Below, piece after piece: positions 56,518-64,000 of a stretch of 64,000 bases of DNA. The first letter of the stretch is position 1. Every line of letters begins with the position of its first letter. The stretch is from Stachybotrys elegans (Eukaryota > Ascomycota > Sordariomycetes > Hypocreales > Stachybotryaceae): contig JAGPNK010000022.1 of the NCBI GenBank assembly GCA_020746835.1, positions 1 through 64,000 of the forward strand, in the 5' to 3' direction. A program made the position numbers and the translations under genes. The notes beneath the pieces are model-generated. The model searched no databases and was not told the DNA's origin. It was given only the letters and a program-made list of their open reading frames with translations.

Positions 56518-58944
56518 GAATAGGCGCCTCGCTGGGGGACGGAATCTAACTTCGCCCTATACACGAGCCGCTTAACATCCAAGCGCTGGATGAATTACCT
56601 GGGTGGGTGGGTGATGCAACGACAGGCGAAGGGGAACGAGGGCAACTTTTGTTAGGGGGAAGCGGACGCTTGCACCAAAGGAGAAGATTTATAGCATATG
56701 AAACTGAGATGGATTAGAGATACCTAACCTGGCATAATAACAGTACTTTGGTTTATTTATATTGTATACTAGAGTGCGTTTAACTCTGTCGGCGGCAGTT
56801 TGACTCTAATATTTCCAATTATTTAGACTTTGAGACATTCCTCTTTAATTTCCTATAGCCGCCAATTCCATACCACTGTCAGGATCGTTAAGAGTATACC
56901 CCCAATAAGGAAGTCCAAGTGCCTCGCGAATTTGCCTCATTTGCTGGCTGTTGAGTGACTCGAATAAAATGTCTGGGCCGCTTCACAATGGCTAAGAATT
57001 CTTGACATTGCGGTCTATGGCAATTCCACACAGCCGTATCAAAGTCTGATTAGAGAACACGGATGCTCTTTTAGAATCATCTTTGGGTGGCACAAGTAAC
57101 CTCTCTTGGGTTTCCCTGGCATACAAAGAGACAGGGACAATGGACTGAAAAGTACAGATCTTGGAACGATGATATCGTATTTATTGAGTGTAAGATCCTC
57201 CACGGAATATATATACAAACAAGAGTGGCCTTGCTACCTACATGACCAAAAAGCAGGGCCAATCAATGGAGGGATCGTCAGACTGTAGCACACAATTAAC
57301 ATCACCGGTTGTCTAGGAGGTTTGCCAGCATCTTTACCAATCAGCTTGCCGATCGTTGTCGCGTTAGGCCTCTAGCATCGCCGTGCATACAGAAATCGAT
57401 GTCGTCTTCTGAGGTTCCATGATCCTCGCCAGAATTTCATCCACCACAAGTGACTGAGCATTTCGCAGTGCCCTGCTATCCGGCCTTATGATAAATTGCT
57501 GCAGCACAACGACTCGCTGATGCGGGCCGAGACTCTTAATGGGCATTGTGCAGTTCAAGAAAGTCTGGCCAAGAATATAGGAAATGAAGCAGCTGTTTGC
57601 AAACTGCTCGAACCTACCTAGCCCCCTTTCAGACGACACGGACGATCTTACCGTCTTCTGTGGACGAATTGGCCGTGTATTCCTCTCAACGCAAGTCCTT
57701 CAGTACCATGCATCTTGCCACTGCAACAGAATGCAATCAAGGACCACGAGAAGAAGCATTGGGCTAGACTACGGCCTACCGCGACTACTCATACGCTGCG
57801 GAATGCTTAATGCAGTTCCAGCTCTTCTCTGCACGCCCCAACCCCCATATCTTAGTGGTTACAAGTAGCAGCACGTACATATTACTGTCTCTTATGAGTT
57901 AGCAGATTATGATGACTGAAGCATAAGTGACTGCAGATACTAGAAAGGCAAAAACAGAGACGGGTTCAATGGGATACCCAGGAGAGAACCCAACAGTGGA
58001 ACGACAGCTCTAGGTGCCCGAGTCCTTCTAATTAGTATTGTCAATTAGTCCATAGCAGCAGGTTGGCTGTGATGTGTTTTGAAGTCAATAACGAAGAGCT
58101 CTGTCTTTACCAGAAGCCTCGAAAGATCATATATTGCAATGCTGTAATGGGCTTAACTGGAGAAGTGCTCGCAATTACAGACGGCATACGACTTATCCGT
58201 ATATCCTCGACAAAGCTGGTCTTACGCGACGCCTTGGATGAACCGCATGACGACATTTACATGGAAGAGACTGATGTGTATGAAGATTCCGCATATTGCA
58301 GCCATTTATATCAGCTGGGTTAGGCGACGCGACCACAGTGCGGCATCGAGTACCACAAGCCACATTACACCCTTATAGTAGAATGCCAACACGTCTGATG
58401 GACAGCTGAAGATTCTCAACACAGCCTTGAAAACGGCAGGTTTAAGGGGACAGTAGATTTCGATTTAAGAAGTTCTCGAGAAGTGTTTGGACTTTAAGCT
58501 CAAGAACGCGCCCTATATCCATCGGCCGTTGCCAAGTGTCATCTATTGATTTGATACTGGCTTTGTCAGAGGAAGCCTCCTCGAAGTTGCTAGTCTGTAT
58601 CCCATTAAGCACACGAACAGGAAATTCTATATATCCATTGGCCGGAGGCTGATATTGAGCAGCGTCGCGAATTCTTGACAAAGTCATCGAGCGCTTAGAT
58701 GATAAGTTTGACAAGATGGAGAGCGTACCACTTATACGCAAGACTGGATGTCTCAGAGAAAGACACCCGCCCGGGACAACGCAAGCCGAAGCCTGCAGAC
58801 AATACCGAGATAAGGGAGTTCATAGCTCGTGTAGGAACAGCAAAAGTTGCGGGGTGCGGAAGACATCACTGCAGTAAGCCAACAGATATCACAAGAAAGG
58901 AAGCGTTAAACAGAGATTCCAGGCCATCCAAATAACTGCCACAG
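56518..58944. other. Gene-poor region, no gene supported
   Basis: About 2.4 kb. Frames of 60-100 codons at 57364-57639 (minus), 58063-58323 (plus) and 58442-58741 (minus) were examined; none shows a recognisable domain or splices to a longer product. They could be exons of lineage-specific or decayed genes. Confidence 0.45.
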
Positions 58945-59440
58945 AATGGAATGTAGACTTCATCTCTTTCCTTTGGGTTCTCAAACCAGAAGAAAAATCT
59001 CAAATGCTATTCAGGAGTCGCAAGCCGCAAATATGTGCCCTGACATTCTTCGCGGCCCCATCAAACGACGTTTTAACAGCCGCGAGGTTCTCAGGCAAGG
59101 CCGGCGACTTAGTCTTATTTCGAGGAAGAGATTGAAACGGCGTCTTTGAGCCCGGCTTCAACCCCCTGAGCCTGGAGGGACCATCTTGGCACACTGGCAA
59201 GAGACATATCGGACTGGACAGCGCCCAGATGCGCGTACAATGTCGGCTGCTCTGTAGCGACACCAATCGCCACGGGTATCGCAGCCTTGCTAGTTCACTA
59301 CACATCCCTCCCAAACACATTCAGCACACATGAACTGAGCCTGATGAGGACTCGGCGAGGTGCCATTGAGTTTTCAGTGCCGGCGGGTAGTCACCGGCAT
59401 TACGTGTGCCCTTCAGCTCAACATAAGGGAGATGTTCGGA
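58945..59440 (+). pseudogene. Subtilisin-like (S8) serine protease fragment
   Basis: Scraps of a fungal subtilase domain appear in shifting frames. They are WNVDFIS then SLSFGFSNQ (the strand before the oxyanion region), FFAAPSNDV with TAARFSGKAGDLV (oxyanion-hole Asn block), and finally CSVATPIATGIAALLVHYT near 59252-59310, the region of the catalytic Ser (usual pattern GTS-ATP-A-G). The codon before the Ser is Cys here instead of Thr. Several frameshifts separate the blocks and the Asp/His catalytic segments are not found upstream. Intracellular subtilase domains of this kind are often attached to NLR or ankyrin proteins in fungi. The identification rests on motif resemblance only. Confidence 0.5.
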
Positions 59441-60131
59441 CGCTCCTAATAACAGTGGTATGCTTCAAACAAAGCCAGCTTCTTACGATTCAGCTGATAG
59501 TCATTGCGCCTTATCTTACCCATCCTAGCCAGAACTCCGCCTGACCACTTTGCTTAGGGAATGTCTTCTCTTAAAGTCATTCCTCCTCGCCCGGACTTTC
59601 ACTACCGGACGATACCATCGTTCCGAAACTCATTGCGGACTCGAAAACTCATATTGTGCCCTGGCGAGGCTGCCTGTCTGGCTCGACTCGGACCAGGACG
59701 ACTGAAGCAAGACTGCACGGGTGTAAGATGCTCACCAGGCGTTCAGCTGCTCCAGCTCATTGGCGCCAAGATTGGAGTCGACGTCAGCCGTGACAACTCT
59801 GCCGAGCTCAAATGGAGTCTCTGCGCACTGATATCTTCTGATGGTCCCAGCGGCGAGTCCATCAAGGACTCTACCGTGACCTTTCCCTAATTACCTTATC
59901 CCGAAATTGACCCGGCCACCTGATCTACTATTGAGGAAGCCCTTACTTTAACTCCCTCTAGTGAAATTGGTAGCAGGCTACCGCAGCTCTATGTGCGAAC
60001 GGGTAAACCGTTTATCCGCTCATTAGAGCCTGCAGCCCCTTTTCTATTTTGTAGGAATCAAGCCTTTACACATCGTCTGCGTCTGTGCGGAACAACGCAT
60101 ACCTAATTCATCACCTTCATTCTCAGTCACT
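59441..60131. other. Intergenic region, no gene supported
   Basis: About 0.7 kb. A 109-codon frame at 59561-59890 has no recognisable domain. The right end is the promoter of the F-box-like gene. Confidence 0.45.
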
Positions 60132-61261
60132 ATGCACAGTACAGGTAGTTCCTCCGGATCTACGCCACAGAAAATATGGCCATTTCCCTTTCACATAACA
60201 AGTCAAATCCTTGAAGGCACCTGCTTTCACAAGACCCAGACGCACTGCCCCCACCTCAGAGATCCCCTCTTCCATTGCGACGACCTCGCCAAGTATGCGG
60301 CTGTTTGTCTCGAGTGGCAAGATATTGTGGAACGTCGGACGTTTCGCGAATTGGACTTGGACCGAGACCGACTTGCCGATGCCGCCACCATCATGTGTGC
60401 GCGACGTCAATCCTATGTACGCAGAATCTTTATGCATACCAATGGACCTGAATCGCACGGTGGCCAGGAAGAGGACCATCAACGTAATAGCCTCAAGTTC
60501 ACCGAGACTATTGTATCTTTCTTCAATGTCCTGAGCAAGTGGACGTGTTCTGCAGGCGAGGGAAATAACATGGTGTCACTTGACATAAAAGCCCTGTTGC
60601 CTCTTGTCTCCAATCCAGATATCTACCACCGATATGCCGATTCCATCTTGCAGTTGCTCTCTACAACCAACTTGCCATCAGTAAACTTGGTGTCGCATCT
60701 GAGGTATAAGCCCGGGAGGGAAATGTCCGCGCAGGCCTGGGCGTCCATCATCAACGGCCTACCCAATGCAAAACATATCACTATCAGTATATGGGATAAT
60801 GAGAAGAAAGACATGGACCTACGCAGAAGCATAAGGGATGGTAAGTCAAATCCCAGTAACCCATCAGAGCCATGACTAACTAGCGATGGGCAGAGATTGG
60901 CGATGCCCTCCTCCGAACACAATGCCCATGTGCCAGTGTAAATCTCGTGCTCAATTACAAGGAACCAAAGGATCACGCCTGTAACCCGCCGAAGCTTATT
61001 GACATGCCGGGGATTGATGACAACTTCACTCGAGGTATGAGGATCTGGTCGCAGCAGCTCAAGTCACTGGCAGTCTGGGGATTTATTATTTCGCCCGAGC
61101 TCTTCCACCCTGGTGATGCAGAAGAGACATGTTGGCCACATCTTGAGAATTTTGAAGTATATTTTCCTCCTGGAAGGCAATGGCCCGTGAGGTGCGAGGT
61201 TGTAGTCTGCAAGTTATTATTGATGAGAATGAAGTGCAGTATTAAGTCAGACAGCCATTAA
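60132..61261 (+). CDS. F-box-like protein of fungal type
   Basis: Two exons (60132-60840 and 60894-61261; 53-nt intron) give 358 residues. After a short N-terminal leader the sequence has the fungal F-box-like layout: CDDLAKYAAVCLEWQDIVERRTFRELDLDRDRL, followed by MCARRQSYVRRIFM, matching the pattern in which an F-box helix pair precedes a first repeat-like strand. F-box proteins are substrate adaptors of SCF ubiquitin ligases, and fungi have many such lineage-expanded members with no assigned target. The middle region includes SILQLLSTTNLPSVNLVSHLR, and the C-terminal part LKSLAVWGFIISPELF and WPHLENFEVYFPPGRQWP is common in these proteins, where the fragment often continues further. The present stop (61259-61261) may therefore be premature or follow an unrecognised intron near 61187. 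Confidence 0.7.
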
Positions 61262-62679
61262 GCGGGTAGGCAACCCATTCAGTGCCCTTTCAGTGCTGTT
61301 ATGGTTATCTCACTTTACTTATTTGAACCGCTTTGGCAAGGTTGGCCAGTGCCTCCCGACGCTTGAACTTGGCATCATCAATAAGGCCTAGGAAAGAGTA
61401 GACGATTAGCATGTGGCACTCAAAACTCACAGAACACTCGTCTTCTTGGCCTGTAGCTATCCTTGAAGGTCTGTCTCTCCCCTCTTGTCAAGCTTAGCTA
61501 CATAGAAAGCGGTGAGCTTGGTGAGGCGCCAGCCATTGCCGAAAGGTGCGGCGACGAGGCGATGCTTGGTACCGTCGACGACTCAACGTTGATGAAACCA
61601 CTCATGCACGCAGATACTTGCGTTACCTGCAGCGGAGTTTCGGGCTGGGGGAGAGTGGCAGTGCAGACAGGTAAGCTCAATCGAGTCAGGAGATGTTTTC
61701 TTGGCACCAATACATAGCCACAGTCCAGGTCAAGCGACAAAGGCGCCCCATGCACGAACCAACAACCTTTTCTACTTGCTAGTTTCAATGGATATTCCTA
61801 CTGGCCAAGGATTGCTCATGGACCAAGCCTTCATTCAAGACCAGCATACGAAGTGGGGGGGAAACGATTTCAAGTTATTGCGATGCGACACGTGTGGCCG
61901 CGTAAATGCAAGACGCTTAGTTCACATTCATGTTCCACTGCTATCACCACATGACACGGCATTTACCCTGGGAACCAGATGAGCTTGAACAGTGGACCCG
62001 AATGCACGTCAGCCTTGGCATTGGCTGATAAGGACGCACTGTTTACAGCCTCCTTTACATGGCCTCGACCAACACATTCTTACCACCCCTGCACAGTTTG
62101 AGTAGCGAGCTTGCTGCGCCTTCACAGCCTCTCAATAAGATTAAAGAAGGCGGTGTGCTTGTGCTACCAACCGCGTCTCCAGGGGCACTGTAATAACACT
62201 TGTCCAAATCATCTGGGTACGACAGCTTCGGTATCGCCAAGATGCTGAGCGCCGCTAGGCTTCTCCATGGCCTGCAGGCTGTCCATGCCAAGGCGCTGAT
62301 AGATCTGTAATGTGCATTACACAGGATGGCGCAAGGCTGTGTCGCGGTCTGGATTTTCTTGGCACTCGAACCTCTCGCCATCTTTATCTGTGTGGGCTGG
62401 GCTTACAGCTGTGAAGATGCTGGCCGCACCCCTTGCCCATGTTGAATTGTAGAGTATGACGAATAATGTTAAAGTTCAAATAAATTCAGAGCTGCGTAAC
62501 CTGAAAGTCTTCTAGATATCCACTGACTCCTAACTTTGCTACCTGGAAATCATCCCTGCCTCGTAGCAGAGCTTTGGGTATCAAGTGCTCCTCCAATCTG
62601 CGTTTCCCATCCTCAACCATGAATCAATCTGCGTGTCCCATCCCATTCAACCATGAATTGCCATTGCGTAGACCCGGAA
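61262..62679. other. Gene-poor region, no gene supported
   Basis: About 1.4 kb. Short frames at 61463-61717 and 61701-61982 show no recognised domain; they may be a lost 3' part of the F-box-like gene. Confidence 0.4.
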
Positions 62680-63012
62680 TTACTGCTGTTGCGGAGACTG
62701 TTGCTGGGGCTGTTGAGGCATGGATGCTTCGAACGATGGAAGCGGGATATCGTCCTTCTGGGCATTTTCGGAATACTGCGGCAGAGTGGTTGCAGAGCCG
62801 TTGTTTTGCGCCTCACGAGCTCTTCTGCCACGGATTTCCTTCAAGTCTGCATCGACTTTCTTGCGAAGCTTCTTTCGCTGGCAGTGCATCACCCAAGTGA
62901 TGACGACGGTGAGCGCGAGGAGCGCCAAGCCGATGGTGAGGCCGATGGCTATGGATCTGGTGGTTGAATCCGTGCGCCGAACAAGATGAGAGGTATTTGA
63001 GACGGGAGCCAT
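62680..63012 (-). CDS. Small single-pass membrane protein, unknown function
   Basis: A single exon of 110 codons from the ATG at 63010-63012 (20 residues longer if the upstream ATG at 63072 is used). One clear transmembrane segment, SIAIGLTIGLALLALTVVITW, is followed by a basic stop-transfer stretch (HCQRKKLRKKVDADL) and a cytosolic tail that becomes Gln/Pro-rich at the end. The short N-terminal part has an NTS glycosylation-like site, so an outside N terminus is likely. Such tiny membrane proteins are common hypotheticals in filamentous fungi. No family was recognised; nothing in the neighbourhood suggests a role. Confidence 0.6.
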   Translation of the reverse strand: MAPVSNTSHLVRRTDSTTRSIAIGLTIGLALLALTVVITWVMHCQRKKLRKKVDADLKEIRGRRAREAQNNGSATTLPQYSENAQKDDIPLPSFEASMPQQPQQQSPQQQ

Positions 63013-64000
63013 GGCAATGTATGGCTTGGTGTGGTGATAATAGAGTGTGAGTTGATGTGGTGCGATTTGCATCTTGCTGGTAGGATGCTCGATTCTTTAT
63101 ACTTGGCGGCAAACGCGCTGCGCACTCGACTAGTACATCTTCGTGCCGCATGATGGTTGCTGCATTGTCTAAGCCGCTCTTGGCGGAACCCCCGATTGGC
63201 CCTATCTTCAGCTTATGGTGGCTGTGTCCAATACAATTTGGGGGGAGCAACCAACAACCTCAAAGTCATCGACCGCCAGCAACTGGACGCAGAATACCCT
63301 ACAGCAGGAATATGGCGTCGCCCTTCTTCGTGTGACCCGAGCCAACGTGCCCATCGAACGAGAAGAACAGTCCTCTCTTTGCGCAAGGCGGTCGATGATA
63401 CGTGCATGTCTCCCCCAGATGTATCGGAGAGGGGTAATTTAAGTTTTATGAGCTATTGATACCAGCTGAAGAAAGGTTGGTCTGATGTCAAGATTCTCGC
63501 CGCAGGCCGAAAATTCACAACCCACACGTGATGGACTCATACAATAGCCACTGGAGCATTAAGCTGAACAGCCTTGAGCCATATTGCTATGATCCTAATG
63601 GACTGCAAAGAAGGCAGCCATCATCTTGCTGGCATTCAGCCGCGGCACAGCTATAGCATTAGAGCAAACCGGTAATGTATTGACTTGTCCAAGCCGCAGC
63701 CTCAGCCCAGCTCCTTATCATTCAAAGATCTTTGGCAGCGATTTTGATCTGACGAGCACGCGTTAAAACCTGTAGGAGAGCCACTGCTTGCTTCGGGGTG
63801 AGCTCGGGCACCCAAGACGGTACTCCAGGCAGACCAGGCTGTTCTGCATCAACCAGACAAACAGCATGAATTCTGTCTGAACCAGTCTACCATGATCTCA
63901 AGACCAGCGGCTGGCATTCTACATCTGTAAGCTCGACTCCCAGTCGTTATAGGACACCGTAGGTCTGCCGGTCTGGTAAATGTTTGGAACCTAATCGTTT
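63013..64000. other. Intergenic region to the window edge, no gene seen
   Basis: About 1 kb with short unsupported frames on both strands. It includes the promoter of the small membrane-protein gene. Confidence 0.5.

Overview
The window comes from the nuclear genome of a filamentous ascomycete (Pezizomycotina). The evidence is short GT-AG introns of about 45-100 nt, fungal-specific families (HET-domain protein, CFEM/PTH11-type receptor, PNP-NACHT-ankyrin NLR, Zn2Cys6 regulator), and a TpA-rich, CpA-poor block typical of repeat-induced point mutation (RIP). The genus cannot be fixed from the sequence. Gene models were spliced by hand; every multi-exon model called intact closes in a continuous reading frame.

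Layout. 0-5 kb: the end of a GMC oxidoreductase, a small secreted protein, an ABM-domain protein and a wrecked FAD-linked oxidase. 4.9-7.9 kb: a HET-domain protein. 7.97-10.15 kb: a RIP-destroyed Tc1/mariner-like transposon; a 254-bp internally deleted relative sits at 43.4 kb. 10.9-12.9 kb: an esterase-like NLR fragment and a phytanoyl-CoA dioxygenase family gene.

13.7-26.8 kb is the most coherent block, an apparent pyrimidine-catabolism cluster: two divergent uracil phosphoribosyltransferase (UPRT) homologues, a methylmalonate-semialdehyde-dehydrogenase-like ALDH, URC4/urg3 (DUF1688), URC1/urg1 (GTP cyclohydrolase II-like), an NCS1 nucleobase permease and two thymine-7-hydroxylase-like 2-oxoglutarate dioxygenases. 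A plausible flow is uptake by the permease, oxidation of thymine by a dioxygenase towards uracil, ribosylation by UPRT, ring opening by URC1/URC4, and oxidation of the C3 product by the ALDH. The intergenic regions carry many GATAAG/CTTATC sites, including a 19-20 bp-spaced array between the two dioxygenase genes, which suggests AreA/NIT2-type nitrogen control.

27-29 kb holds a decayed short-chain dehydrogenase. 30-46 kb holds intact genes: an unusual astacin-like metalloprotease fused to a large coiled-coil/Ser-rich region, a CorA-type protein, an ABCA-type ABC transporter, a Zn2Cys6 regulator and a PAQR/Izh protein. 46.6-50.4 kb is one 1,256-codon NLR frame broken by nine nonsense codons with no frameshift. 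50.9-52.4 kb is a six-exon CFEM/PTH11-like receptor. 52-64 kb is gene-poor: a putative membrane protein, a subtilase fragment, an F-box-like gene, a small single-pass membrane protein and diverged repeats.
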